DNA of 40,475 bases. Origin: Anaerolineales bacterium. GTDB lineage: Bacteria; Chloroflexota; Anaerolineae; Anaerolineales; UBA6663. Positions 33,401-38,801 of this stretch are shown one piece after another. A program made the translations under genes and the position numbers. The notes under the pieces were generated by a model. That model was not told where the DNA came from. It ran no database searches and saw only the letters and a program-made list of their open reading frames with translations. How positions within the stretch are numbered: the stretch's first letter is position 1; every line of letters starts with the position of its first letter. Location: assembly GCA_020850595.1 (NCBI GenBank), contig JADZEK010000186.1, positions 1-40,475 on the forward strand, read 5' to 3'.

Positions 33401-36042
33401 TTCGCCCGGCGCAAGCTGACCTCCGCGCCAAAGAACGCCACCGCCCCGCCCGTGCACGACCCGCTGAGGCCGCCCTGCTGGAACCGCGCAAAGCTGTAGA
33501 AGCTCTGCGCCGGCGCATCGCCGGCAATGCTCCCCGCCGCGGCCGTCACAGCATAAGTGATGGTCAGCGCGGCCGTCGTGCTGAACGTGCCGATGCCGCT
33601 CAGGTTGATCTCCAGCGGCGCGCCCAGGCTGATCGCCACATCGCTGGTGCGGTCCTGGCCGTCCACCAGCACCTGCACCGACCCCGACACCACGTGCAGC
33701 GGCTGCGCGAACTCGCCCAGGCCCAGCGTGTCGGTGTAGATGCTGTTGGTCCACGTCACGCCGTTGCCAAAGGTCAGCGTGGCCGTCACCGGCTGCGGCG
33801 CCGCCACGCACAATTCCAGGCTTGGCCCGGAGTACTCAAAGTCGTTGTTGCCCTGGTCGAACATGTCCTCCACGTAGCTCGACGTTTCGGCGCCGGCCGT
33901 CAGCGTCGCGCACTGCGGACACACCTGCCCTTGGGCGAAGGCCCGGTTAATCACCGCCGCGCCCGCCCCGCAGGTGCTGTTCTGCGGCACGGTGAAGCTG
34001 ATGATTAACGTCTCGGTGTAGGCTCCCGGCGCGCCGGTCACCGGCACGGTCCAGGTCAGAAGGCTGCCGCTGGTGACCACGCCGCCGCTGGAAGGCGTCG
34101 TGCCCAACAGCGTGATCGTCGTGGGCAGCAGGTCGGTGATGACCAGGGGCGCCGTAAAGCTCTGGCGGTTCTGCCCGCTGACCGTCAGCGTATACGCATA
34201 CGTCCGGCCCGCGACCAGCACCTCCGGCCCTTCTTTCGTCAGGTTTAGCGTCGGCGCGGCCGTGGCCGCCGGGGTGCTGGCCGTGGCGGCCGGCGCCTGC
34301 GTTTGCATCACCAGGCAGGCGTCTTGCACGATCGGCGTCAGTTCGATGCTCAGGTCTTGCGTGGAGCACACCGGCCCGGTCGTGGTGGCCTGCACGCTAA
34401 AGGTCAACACCTGCCCCACCAAAATCGTGCCGGTCGGCGTGCCGCCCTGATAAATCAGGCTGTTGCCCGCCACGACCCAATTCGGGTCTAGGCTGGCGAG
34501 GTTCAGCCCGCCCAGCGCCATGTTCAGGCGCAAGAAGCGGCCCGTGCCGCCGGTATTCGTCACCGTCACCGGCACCGTGGCCGAGAGCGGCCCGCAGTAG
34601 CTCACCGTCGGCAGGCTGCCGATCTCAATCACGATGTCTGGATCCGTCAGCGTGAACAGGATGTCCGTTTCGGCCGACACGGGGTTGGCGCCCGTGCCCG
34701 TGCCGTCGGCGTTGCCGATGCTCCAACCGGCCTGCACGGTGTTGGTCAACTGCGTGCAGGCCGCGATGGCGGCCGTCACCGTGTACACCTGCTCCGCGTT
34801 CACCGTCAGGCTGATCGGCGCGGGCGTGGGCGTCACTTGCACGTTGATCAGCCCCGCGCCCGCCGTATCGGTGAACACCGCGTTGTAAACGTTGCCCAGG
34901 CCGGGGTTGCGCAGGATCACCGTCCAGGTGATGACGTCGCCGAACTGGCCGGGCTGCGCCACGGGGCCTTTCTGAATGGTCAGGTGGCCGCGCGCGGTCG
35001 GCACGTTTTCGCCGGTCGTGCGGCACACCACGCTCGGCGCGTCGCCGCTCCGCAGGCTCACCAGCAACTGCTGGCCGGAGGTGGCGTTCGCGTCGGTCGC
35101 CAGCCGAAACGTGAAGGTCAGGGTTTCGCCGGGGGCCAGGCTGGTGGCCTGGCTGTTGCCCGTCAGGGTGATGAAGCTGGTAGCGTCCGGCAGGCCCGTG
35201 CCGCTGTCCACGTACGTCTGCGTGCCGCTCAGGCTGCTGGTGGCCGTGGCCGAGCCGCCCAGGTAGTAAAAGCCGACGTTGGCGTTGATCAGCAGGCTGA
35301 CTTCCGGCACGCTGACCGCGCCGCTGTTCGTCACTGTCACGGTGTACACATCGCCGGAGGTCGTGCCGCGGCTGACCGTGTAATCCGGCAGCGTGAGTTG
35401 CAGGTTGAGCGTGGCGGGGTCGGCTGGGCACACGCCGGGGCTGAGCAGGGCGCTCGCATTCGCCGCCGCCGGCGCGAGCCAGTTGGGCAGCAAGCTCGCG
35501 CCCACGGCCGGGGCCTGAGCCGAGGCGGGCAGCCAGGCGGGCAACAGCGCCGTGTCGAGCGCGGGCGCGGCAGCGTTGGCGGCGCTGCCCAGCCAGGCGG
35601 GCAGCAGGGCCGTGTCGAGCGCGGGCGCGGCGGCGTTGGCGGCGCTGCCCAGCCAGGTGGGCAGCAGGGCCGTGTCGAGCGCGGGCGCGGCAGCCGCCCC
35701 ATCGTTTGCCAGCCAACCCGGCAGCAGTTGGCCGCTGAGCGCCGCCAGGCCAGCCCCCGCCTCCAGCGCCTCGGCCTCAGCCGAGGCCGCGGGTTGGTAC
35801 CCGCGCCGCTGGGCCGCTGCCTGCGAGGGCTGTGCCGCGGCCGTTGGCACGCTGCTGCCCAGGGGGAACAGCATCGTGAACAGCGTGACACAAGCCAGCG
35901 CGGCGTGCAGGCCGTGCGCCAGGCGTTGGCGGGCGGCCCGGCTTAGGCCGCGCCATCCGCCTGAGGCGGGGGCGCGGCGCGCAGCGCGCGGGCTGGGGCG
36001 GAAGAAAGGCCGAGACAGGGCGGGGTTCAAGGACAGTGCCAT
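18466..36042 (-). CDS. giant exported DUF11-repeat surface protein (5858 residues)
   Basis: The start is ATG at 36042, 1 nt after the stop of the upstream gene; an in-frame extension to 36141 would overlap that gene and is less likely. A basic N-terminus and a hydrophobic segment (about residues 52-75, ending TAAAQ) indicate export. Residues about 112-171 are three 20-residue repeats with LLPxWL. Residues about 200-2290 hold long, divergent DUF11-like units. Residues about 2290-5740 are 28 consecutive DUF11 (B_ant_repeat) units of about 123 residues, each reading D-L-x-L-x-K..Y-T-L-x-V-x-N-x-G-P-S..V-T-D-T-L-P..N-N. I count 23 with one cysteine pair; five replace it with P-N-P-L-x-W. A fibronectin-III-like domain (about 5740-5840) and the tail RLWLPLIGKDGQE close the chain. 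It is probably a surface adhesin or fibre. Confidence 0.95.
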   Translation of the reverse strand: MALSLNPALSRPFFRPSPRAARRAPASGGWRGLSRAARQRLAHGLHAALACVTLFTMLFPLGSSVPTAAAQPSQAAAQRRGYQPAASAEAEALEAGAGLAALSGQLLPGWLANDGAAAAPALDTALLPTWLGSAANAAAPALDTALLPAWLGSAANAAAPALDTALLPAWLPASAQAPAVGASLLPNWLAPAAANASALLSPGVCPADPATLNLQLTLPDYTVSRGTTSGDVYTVTVTNSGAVSVPEVSLLINANVGFYYLGGSATATSSLSGTQTYVDSGTGLPDATSFITLTGNSQATSLAPGETLTFTFRLATDANATSGQQLLVSLRSGDAPSVVCRTTGENVPTARGHLTIQKGPVAQPGQFGDVITWTVILRNPGLGNVYNAVFTDTAGAGLINVQVTPTPAPISLTVNAEQVYTVTAAIAACTQLTNTVQAGWSIGNADGTGTGANPVSAETDILFTLTDPDIVIEIGSLPTVSYCGPLSATVPVTVTNTGGTGRFLRLNMALGGLNLASLDPNWVVAGNSLIYQGGTPTGTILVGQVLTFSVQATTTGPVCSTQDLSIELTPIVQDACLVMQTQAPAATASTPAATAAPTLNLTKEGPEVLVAGRTYAYTLTVSGQNRQSFTAPLVITDLLPTTITLLGTTPSSGGVVTSGSLLTWTVPVTGAPGAYTETLIISFTVPQNSTCGAGAAVINRAFAQGQVCPQCATLTAGAETSSYVEDMFDQGNNDFEYSGPSLELCVAAPQPVTATLTFGNGVTWTNSIYTDTLGLGEFAQPLHVVSGSVQVLVDGQDRTSDVAISLGAPLEINLSGIGTFSTTAALTITYAVTAAAGSIAGDAPAQSFYSFARFQQGGLSGSCTGGAVAFFGAEVSLRRANLEVGVTPGALQSCRENTVVLTVDGATANTLSDSLVVTFTADPADVFTPTAPVLGGALTGQPVVVTKTGNLVTFTFPITLDLNGSGTIAFPLYRPCGVTGPLQTGLVYADQCQTTRTSGGSGAATTQSSGVSLFTTPDAYTVVDLKAIWRFYVSSVGEIAAENVIVTNTLPVGHSFYTYTASSSNAPLTGISYQTGLNGNGQVVVTVTIASLPVGGRIRFDMESRIDTACNLPAEIDIALFQSCGAVNGACGNRQTGQVQLLPSPTSLLSSNDQSANLPLCETGDVFLTIKNTSAQSLESAFTIRDIITNATFITGSASVTVTNEAGQIVTGTTSGLPLANIPFAPAVTTAGNQQVLSWTLSSFISGTAGYDVLAIRQASDRIDIHFQVRTGCTGMAVEVQSQGNALDVCQRPLTYTEEAQTLLTDAPELALVKTACNATTDDCANPANFAPEINAGAGETVVWKLRVANTGDQRVINLFVTDTAPSNYIISATLPAATSIVSNTLTWHLTGTTVIAPGASLDFLITGTVAATACQPTATNTALAYFACSDSDQCLAGAVAGSAAMHNEPNISVQVVNTSINQCGGGPLQININNTGAYANNVVISYTLPGSLRYAGPLTSTPTPAYSPTIGASGTLTWLISTLTETAVIRFAVVNQAGTCPAPPLTAAVTADGYYDDSCAVNFNTIAADAGTITFLRPNIVGSLAGGALQLPITRVVAAGQVVTWTVAMRNTGNGAAENLLITETLGVGYTLVTAGVSTGTGGGAGATPVIAGQVITWLVPSLGAGGRFTATVTATVDANPTNLHATIAASSECDNGGCFRAVTPLDKSATTLSALVKTVSTTTIPIGLPFSYTITGTLFGNYTVTNTVLTDTLPTIGGQQAFSVTAVSTASSNGNPWQPGPLGGPVLTFTTPTGAVTGPETFTFTVEGVITDSLFADNGDVFTNTVQLAYRDDGFRYSFTRQSPPVTVIEPFLAISKTVTPTTGVQAGDRVTYTLSVSHVAGSTADAFDLVITDTLPAGLVLAPETVVSAPAATSLISDSRHLTATYDVLALGGSVVISYSAVADLSIRPGSILRNHAVARWTSTADDPVGEERTGVGPDPDDHFTSTVAPFATDLVGLIKTVEKPTYTIGEGITYTIQAALPLGTIPNTVVTDTLPAGLIFISGTAGASGPGFAGSAAPTVTGSNDGSAPTTLVWNFGQIVNPITSPAPLLITFTAAVANVLANQQGLTLTNVVTTTWYNDDNTTQTVTDSVPVGLLEPTLIITKSVTPASTRAGDTVQFDIWVYHAATSTVPAYNVRVTDTVPGGLTYLFNSWDQAAGPAGSLDDGNAPTLTGFWVSIPVTVTAANPIRLRFQAQAPLTIALGSLLTNTVFDSWHSLPTNPYTQTRDGSGGVNDYRGQAGAAVGVGEVGLTKTAPLTITAGTIITYVLGAHNYGPFTATGAVVTDTMPFQVSTLTAAFSVPGGSSGACPITPNPAGDQVVCALGTMAPNVTGLITITALVPADTPEAADLTNVAVLAVTSPDGQTTNNTATTDTEVLTRADVGVTKTGPITATAGETVTYTVRVTNTGPSVARTVDVKDLLPPGMTYLGGSSSQGLCVSGICQLGDLGVNGAVTMVITASVGPGASGLVTNTAQVFGSTPDPVSANNTATAPTTIAASTRLVIDKTDLTDPVNAGSTYLYEIVLTNTGPSDAVNVVITDRLPSQVTFQGATPTCAHAGGVVTCTVGALPAGNQINFLINTLVLASVVSGTQGTNTVGVTTTTPVAAGSVLTDSEITTYRQVAGNPTDLALTKGVSPSSVTAGSGLITYTLRVTNTGPAAMTGVQVVDAFPREFEFISAASSVGLCNSGMTCDLGALAVGQSVAITLVVAVPSDVSAGVYTNTATVSGAGPETNTTNNTDSRPVTVVEQALLQLRKAANPDPATPGEALYYTIVVTNIGPSDADNVTVAETLPAGFSLSLVTSSQGGCAALPCNLGTLPAGGSASVTLAGVVAANATTVLTNVASVTSTTPGTGAVYTTTTSLTNQADLALVKSATPTALAGGTVVYTLTVYNLGPSDALGVVVTDTLPAGVTFVSASLGCAPSGGQVLCTVGALTAGAQATYSITVTVNNDVQPGTSLENTAVVGSQTPDGNPSNNADDADTNVLGLVDLVIAKSDTPDPVVAGQALTYTLVVTNSGPSTALDVIVVDALPAGVTFSWATSSQGTCNSGVTCVLGTLAAGATATITVGVTVDSGTTGPLTNQAQVTAANPESTPANNVVTATTTVNAAAALHLEKTGPATATPGGNLTYAIVVSNSGPSDAQNVVISDTLPAALISATATTSQGACTLVADLLTCNLGTLVVGASVTIQVDAVLSSAVTGALTNTASAGSPTDPTPASDTVTTTLTPRADLALVKSATPTALAGGTAVYTLTVYNLGPSDALGVVVTDTLPAGVTFGSASLGCAPSGGQVLCTVGALTAGAQATYTITVTVNSDVEPGTSLENTAVVGSQTPDDNPSNNADDADTSIVGQADVALDKSGPASAVAGEVVTYTIVITNNGPSTAQMVDVKDTLPAGLDLLGATIARAGSGPAACGGAVCQTGDLAVGEVVTVTVTALVGADVPDGALLTNNGTVFSGTSDPTPGNDTDSVTTTIGTRADVSVAKVDLADPVGPTQGLLYQLVAANAGPSDAQNVVVTDTLDANTTFVNASPGCVFSAGAVVCTVGTLPAGSSVSYLIAVTVGDVPSGTVLNNTVVVTSTTSDPNPGDNTDTEPTTVQPPLGPTADVGISKTGTAGAAAGQNVTYTLVVTNAGPQTATNVRVLELIPAGTTVVSLTADNPNSLVEDCSLGGACYLGSLAPGQIATITVVLNVDASFTGGLLTNTASVSADQADPNPANNLASAPTTITTATDLVLDKVDLADPVNAGELLLYQLVVTNAGPSDAQNVVITDTLPAGVSFMGASPLCTESAGVVVCALGALAAGQSAGVLIQVRPDAGLADGTVLTNTAATGSDTPETNPSNNHDAVPTTVQQPVGGPVDLAVAKADTPDPVIAGQTLTYTLVVTNNGPATAQDVILVDALPAGVTFASATSSQGACNSGVTCALGALAPNATATITVVVTVNSGTTGVLVNLAQVTAANPESNLTNNQAGAVTVVDTLTDLALVKTGPLTATPGAGLSYQIVVTNSGPSDAVAVVVSDTLPAALTSATAASSQGACSIVVDLLTCNLGTLAAGQSATIVVNANVAATASGVITNTATVSSNTPETNTGNNSGTALTTLAGQADLAITKGDAPDPVIAGELLTYTLTVVNNGPTAASAVTVTDQLPAGVTLVTATPGYSGPNPLVWNLGPLGVGATQTVTITVRVNSGTPSGAVLANNAGVTSDLPDPAPNNNTAGATTQVQTAADLALNKTAQPGTVLAGELVTYTLVVTNLGPSTAVGVQVLDALPAEVTLLSASTTVGVCGSGLCVLGSLPSGAVVTITLVTRAQAGLALGTTFTNTALVFSPTPDPNPGNNQDDAPVTIATSADLAVDKRHSGSAVAGQSFTYQVVVTNAGPSGAVNVVVTDTLPGGLTYSSATAACALQSSGPDVVACALGNLAAGASTSFEVTVLVDQALSGTLTNTVVVAADTPDGNPANNTDLDPTNIATLADVSVVKTATPEPVTAGEIVTYTLTVYNAGPSRATAVVVTDTLPVNVTHVSNDAGCSVLGGAPERVVCNLGALDAGQTVNLEIVVRVAAGTAPGSTLNNQAVVRSATPDPNLGNNTATALTTVTALADVVVDKSGPTGALVAGQAVTYTVVVSNAGPSAAADVDLKDFLPPGVTLVNAQTHTGAPCLGSLCQLGTLDPGATVTITLTGTVNSDVPPGTVLTNTATAFTDTPDSNPANNSDDHANNVETLARLEIEKRDLQDPVAPETQLLYWIAVTNTGPSDALNVVITDTLPANVTFMGSTGDCVALGLSQLRCTVGALPAGSTQSFFVSVLVNATVVSGTVLVNDVSVGSGTPLDPSSVLTDSEPTLVQQFFGPPADLALAKAVTPTTVIAGELITYTLVVTNYGPATAQDVEVSDALPAGLTLVSAVSSQGTCAGAVTCLLGVMAFTGQPSTATITLTARVGSGVPAGTVLTNTAFVQSAQYDPNQDNNTAQAVADVVTSADLAIAKSDAPDPVTAGERLIYTLVITNYGPSDARNVVVTDTLPAEVTFVSGDGCTDLGGGVIACALGDLAAGATRTVDLVVQVAENAPAGLNNQAVVGSDTPDPVPGNNTDSEPTTVLRAADLGVVKDVVTDTVWAGETLTYNLTIHNYGPSAAEGVVVTDTLPAQVSFVSADPAQASGPNPLLWNVGDLAVGASRSFTVVVTVLSNTLNAQVITNWAEVGATTPDPQPANNTDDAQAQVFGLADVAVQKFAPPSPVIAGDQVVYTISVHNLGPSVAEQVDVKDVLPDGLSLGALSTSQGACVGSLCQLGSLPVSTTAVITAVLNVDADVLSGTVLCNTAMDFAATPDPNSANNASQACVTVAALTDVSITKQVNGAATPGGDPFLYTLVVSNNGPSDAQDVVVSDTLPAELSFVSATPPQTSGPNPLGWNLGTLAAGATQELSVWVRAQAWVTQTFTNTAAITTTTPDGDPSNNSDDAPTGVSPLADLALVKTTDSPVAVPGNRIMYTLTVYNLGPSDAQDVVVSDTLPAEVSFVAASPTQDGGPNPLLWNLGTLPAGATRVITLTVDVLAGVEQSFRNNAVVSGSTPDPDPGNNADDVTHTPAPQVDLVLEKTVDHNPLEPDDEFFYTIVVRNDGPSVATDVRVSDLLPDEVIYLGANPAPNPGGNPLTWDLGNLAPGARVTITINAQLQPWATDGFTNTAVVTSTATETNPDNNSDDAPVRLGVPTAPINPLYFEAQAAGGRQVALRWAYASEAATSGYRVLRAPANDLGQAVEVCTTAALGAGTNYNCLDSVPQDGVWWYWLVRLDGTGQGSPGAPVTITVSSAAPYRLWLPLIGKDGQE
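25878..26226. repeat. 349-bp internal duplication, copy 1 (one DUF11 module)
   Basis: This segment is nearly identical to 26967-27315 with a constant offset of 1089 bp and no indels that I can see. It encodes one DUF11 unit (ADLALVKSATPTALAGGT.. through SNNADD). The separation equals three units of 121 codons. Confidence 0.8.
26967..27315. repeat. 349-bp internal duplication, copy 2 (one DUF11 module)
   Basis: Partner of 25878-26226. The units between the copies are much less alike, so recent gene conversion or a module-sized duplication is likely. Differences are scattered single substitutions. Confidence 0.8.
35531..35697. repeat. three tandem 60-bp repeats (20-residue LLPxWL repeats)
   Basis: The period is exactly 60 bp and the copies are almost identical (few substitutions, no indels). 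On the minus strand each encodes ALDTALLPAWLGSAANAAAP or a close variant. Degenerate LLPGWL and LLPNWL copies flank the array, making five L-L-P-x-W-L motifs in all near the N-terminus of the giant protein. Confidence 0.9.
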
Positions 36043-36043
36043 G

Positions 36044-37240
36044 CTAGTTTCCCGTCGAAAGCTGGAGCTTAATGAGGTACTCGGCGAGTACCTCCGGCTG
36101 CAATTGGCCGATGTGCCGGGCAACGATCCGCCCTTGCGCATCGAGGAAGTAAGTGGTTGGGAAGCCCGCCACCTGGTATTGCCCGGCGGTGTCGCTGGCG
36201 GTGTCCATCAGCACCGGGTAGGGAATTCCCATTTCGGCGATATAGGCTTCCACCGTGGCCTGGCTCTCGCCGACGTCAATGCCCAGGAACTGCAAATCAC
36301 CGTAGGCCGGGTCTTGTGCGGCGGCCACCATGGCGGGCGTCTGCGCCCGGCAGTAGGGGCACCAGGTGGCGAAAAACATCACCACCGCCGGCCGGCCGAG
36401 CAGGTCGTTGTTGGTGGCGAAATCGCGCGCCGGCCATTGCAGCGCCGGCAGATCAAACAAGGGCGCATAGCTGCCGGGGTTCACGTCGCGCGGCGCGTCC
36501 GGCGGCACGGTCACGGCCGGCGCGGGCGTGCTCACGGGCGCCGGGGCTTCGGTGGGCACGGCCAGAATTGCCGCCGGCCCAAAGCTAATGCGCGCCTGCC
36601 GTTGCAGTTGTCGCAAGAAATCGGCCACGGCCAGCCCCTGCTGCTGAGCCGCCTGGCGGGTGAACGCATCGGCCAGCAGCAGGCGCTGCCAGTAATCCGC
36701 GAAAGCTGCCGGCGTCAGGCCCTGCGCCGCCAGCGCGGTGTTCAGCTCTGCCTCGGTCTTGCCGCGTTCCGTCAGGAAGGCTTGCAGGCTGGTCTCGGCT
36801 TGCCCGGCGGGCAGCGCGAACCCGGCCGCCGCCGCCGCTTGCTCGGCCAGTTCGCCGTTCACCAGCCGGTCGAGCAGGGCCGCGTTCGGGTCCTGCGCCA
36901 GCCCCAGCAGCGTGAGCATGGTGCGGTCGGCGGCCTGCACTGCCTCCAGCCTGGCCCGGGCGATCACCCGCCCATTCACTATGGCCACCACGTCGGTCGC
37001 CGGCACTGCGGCAGTCGGCAGCGGGGGTGTCTCGGTCGGCACGGGCTGGGGCGGTGTGGCCGCCGGGGCAGTCACCTGCGGCCGCGGGGTGGGGGGCGGC
37101 GCCGCGGCCCGCCGCTGGAGCGCAATCAGGGCCACCGCTACCAATCCCACGGCTACCACCGAGACGCCGAACACCGCCAGCAGGCGGGCCCAGCCGGCCA
37201 CCGGGCCGGCCCGCCGCGGGCCATAATTAGGAGTTGGCAT
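36044..37240 (-). CDS. membrane-anchored SurA-N-like chaperone / thioredoxin (TlpA-type) fusion
   Basis: 398 residues from the ATG at 37240; a GTG extension to 37297 is possible but less likely. Order: basic N-terminus, one transmembrane anchor (about 17-41), a Pro/Thr/Ala linker (to about 78), a SurA_N-like helical domain (about 80-215; VVAIVNGRVIARARLEAV, LLDRLVNGELAEQAA), a second linker, then a TlpA/redoxin domain (about 258-398). The latter has FFATWCPYCRAQTP with C294 and C297 and cis-proline P361 in GFPTTYF. It should fold extracytoplasmic proteins and make, break or shuffle their disulfides. It is the first gene of the operon; its TAG is 1 nt before the ATG of the giant cysteine-pair protein, the obvious client. 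A TATACT -10 lies upstream. Confidence 0.88.
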   Translation of the reverse strand: MPTPNYGPRRAGPVAGWARLLAVFGVSVVAVGLVAVALIALQRRAAAPPPTPRPQVTAPAATPPQPVPTETPPLPTAAVPATDVVAIVNGRVIARARLEAVQAADRTMLTLLGLAQDPNAALLDRLVNGELAEQAAAAAGFALPAGQAETSLQAFLTERGKTEAELNTALAAQGLTPAAFADYWQRLLLADAFTRQAAQQQGLAVADFLRQLQRQARISFGPAAILAVPTEAPAPVSTPAPAVTVPPDAPRDVNPGSYAPLFDLPALQWPARDFATNNDLLGRPAVVMFFATWCPYCRAQTPAMVAAAQDPAYGDLQFLGIDVGESQATVEAYIAEMGIPYPVLMDTASDTAGQYQVAGFPTTYFLDAQGRIVARHIGQLQPEVLAEYLIKLQLSTGN

Positions 37241-37678
37241 GAAGTTTTTCCCTGGGCGCGGGCCAGCCTGCCAGGCTGGAGTTACCGCCCTCCACACCGT
37301 TCCGACAACCGTTTTTCAGAAACTGCGAGCTGCCTGACGATCCCAGTGGACTGAGACTGAGTTAAGTATAGCGGAGGGGCCGATTCTTAGCCAGGGACGA
37401 TCAGCCGCCCGCGTAGGGGGCCGGGAATCCACGCATTCGGGCTAGAAAACGAGCGCGGTTAGCTCCGCGGCGAACGCCAGCAGCCAGCCCTTCGCTGGCC
37501 GCCCCCAAGCTTAGCCGATTTTTGCCTGGGCAGCGTTATGTTTCCGCGACAGAACCGTTACAAACAGGCGTAAACACCTGGTCGCGCGAGGTGAGGGGGG
37601 TGAACTTCCGGCCGAGGCGCCTCGCGAACGCCTGCCGGGGCCGTCTGGCGCCCGGCGCTCAACCCAACCAGCCCGATT
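37241..37678. other. 438-nt region between SDR gene and giant-protein operon
   Basis: No credible gene on either strand. It contains the operon leader with the 17-nt palindrome CCAGCCTG C CAGGCTGG (37263-37279), the promoter at 37365-37393, and a GC-rich stretch with several small hairpins (for example GCCAGC..GCTGGC around 37479-37499). It ends just past the SDR stop without a clear T-tract terminator. Confidence 0.5.
37365..37393 (-). promoter_or_regulatory. candidate promoter of the four-gene giant-protein operon
   Basis: On the minus strand the -10 is TATACT (complement of 37365-37370, five of six consensus bases). A 17-nt spacer separates it from a weak -35 TGGCTA (complement of 37388-37393). 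The leader to the ATG at 37240 would be about 115 nt and contains a 17-nt palindrome. The weak -35 fits an activated promoter. Confidence 0.45.
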
Positions 37679-38461
37679 TTAAAAACTCAACCGCCGGAAG
37701 ATCACCGACGGCACGTGCCGCAGCGCCAGCCCCACCAGCCGCCAGCGCGCCGAGGTATACACCACCTGCTTACGCCGCCGCAGCGCCTGCCAGATATCCT
37801 CGGCCGCCTGCGCCGGGGGGATGACGAACATGCGCCGCGGCGTGGCCTTGAGCATCTCCGTGTCTACCATGCCCGGCCGCACCGTCAGCACGTTCACGCC
37901 CTGACGCGTCAGACGGTTGCGCAGCGACTCCAGGTAGCCGTTCAGGCCGGCCTTGGAAGCGCCATAGACCGGGGCACCCACGCGCCCCCGGTCGCCCGCG
38001 ATGGATGAGATGCCGCAAATCTGCCCGCGCCCCTGGCGCTGGAACAGCAGCGCCGCCTGGTTCAGCCAGGCCACCGCACCCAGCAGGTTCACCGCCAGCA
38101 TGGCGTGGTCTTTTTCCGTGTCGAACTCGGTCAGCGTCACCGGCAGCATCAGCCCGGCGTTGTAGATCACCAAATCCAGCCGCCCCAGGTCGCGCAGGAT
38201 GTCGGCGAAGAGCGGCGCGACGGCCGCTGTGTCGGTCACGTCGTGCGCGTAGGCCCGCGCCACGGGCCGCCCGGCCGTGCCGTTGATCTGCTCACACAGC
38301 GCCGCCAGCGCCTCGCCGCGCCGCGCCACCAGGGCCAGTTGGTAGCCCTCGCGCGCCAGCCGCTGCGCCAGCGCCGCGCCCAGCCCGGCCGAAGCGCCGA
38401 CGATCACGGCCCCGCGCGGGGCTTCCAGGGCAGAAGAAATGGGGGTAGTCATGGGCGGCAC
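37679..38461 (-). CDS. short-chain dehydrogenase/reductase (SDR) family
   Basis: A classical SDR of 260 residues. The nucleotide-binding motif is GASAGLG (22-28), then N-A-G (101-103), the structural N in AVNLLGA (N125), catalytic serine in ICGISSIAG (S152/S153) and Y166-x-x-x-K170 in VYGASKAG. The ARR segment after beta-2 suggests NADP preference. The C-terminal part (VLTVRPGMVDTEML, WRLVGLALRHVPS) resembles bacterial SDRs near membranes or lipid metabolism; the substrate is unknown. The start is a GTG at 38461 with GGAG a few nt upstream; ATG at 38452 is an alternative. It is transcribed away from the neighbouring IS. Confidence 0.92.
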   Translation of the reverse strand: MPPMTTPISSALEAPRGAVIVGASAGLGAALAQRLAREGYQLALVARRGEALAALCEQINGTAGRPVARAYAHDVTDTAAVAPLFADILRDLGRLDLVIYNAGLMLPVTLTEFDTEKDHAMLAVNLLGAVAWLNQAALLFQRQGRGQICGISSIAGDRGRVGAPVYGASKAGLNGYLESLRNRLTRQGVNVLTVRPGMVDTEMLKATPRRMFVIPPAQAAEDIWQALRRRKQVVYTSARWRLVGLALRHVPSVIFRRLSF

Positions 38462-38801
38462 AGCACTCCGATGCAGCGGGTTGATTGGGATGGAGGCTAT
38501 TGTAATCCAACCCCACCTGATTGGGATTAGGCCAACAGCCTTAACACCTGGCAGTTGTGGGCAATACTTCGGCCGAAGGGCACCACATCCAGAGCAAGAC
38601 TCGCCAGTTTGTGAACTAGAGAGAGGGTTGGACCAGTCATTGACTGGTTACGCCCAGATGTTCTAACACGGTTCGTGGCGGTGCTTTGAGCGCCACCAAA
38701 GCGTAACCAGTCAGGGACTGGTTACGCCGTCGGTCGGGTTCGCTTCCGCTTCGTAGAATGGCGGTGTCAACGTCCATTCCGGCAAGCGAGGAGAGAAGCC
38801 C
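38462..38801. other. 340-nt region between SDR gene and transposase, with IS end and hairpins
   Basis: No gene. The left 170 nt carry SDR leader sequence with GATTGGGAT repeated (about 38481 and 38519). From 38632 the hairpin-rich IS end and palindromes occupy 96 nt. The transposase leader then supplies GAGGAGAG as ribosome site just before the ATG at 38802. Confidence 0.6.
38632..38727. repeat. three-hairpin palindromic element, copy B
   Basis: Palindrome 1 is ACCAGTCA T TGACTGGT (38632-38648), followed by TACGCC. Palindrome 2 has 12-bp arms GCGTAACCAGTC / GACTGGTTACGC around AGG (38701-38727). They face each other: TGACTGGTTACGC (38641-38653) and GCGTAACCAGTCA (38701-38713) are perfect 13-bp inverted ends 47 nt apart, with the inner hairpin GTGGCG..CGCCAC between them. 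The layout equals that of 22-114. Confidence 0.7.

Noticed and set aside
35531..35697. Direct repeats as a CRISPR array
   Set aside because: The 60-bp units are contiguous with no unique spacers, are in frame and encode protein.
36043..36141. Longer N-terminus for the giant protein starting at 36141
   Set aside because: It would overlap the end of the thioredoxin-fusion gene by about 96 nt with Ser/Arg-rich residues that are out-of-frame reading of that gene. The ATG at 36042 sits 1 nt after the upstream stop, typical of coupling.
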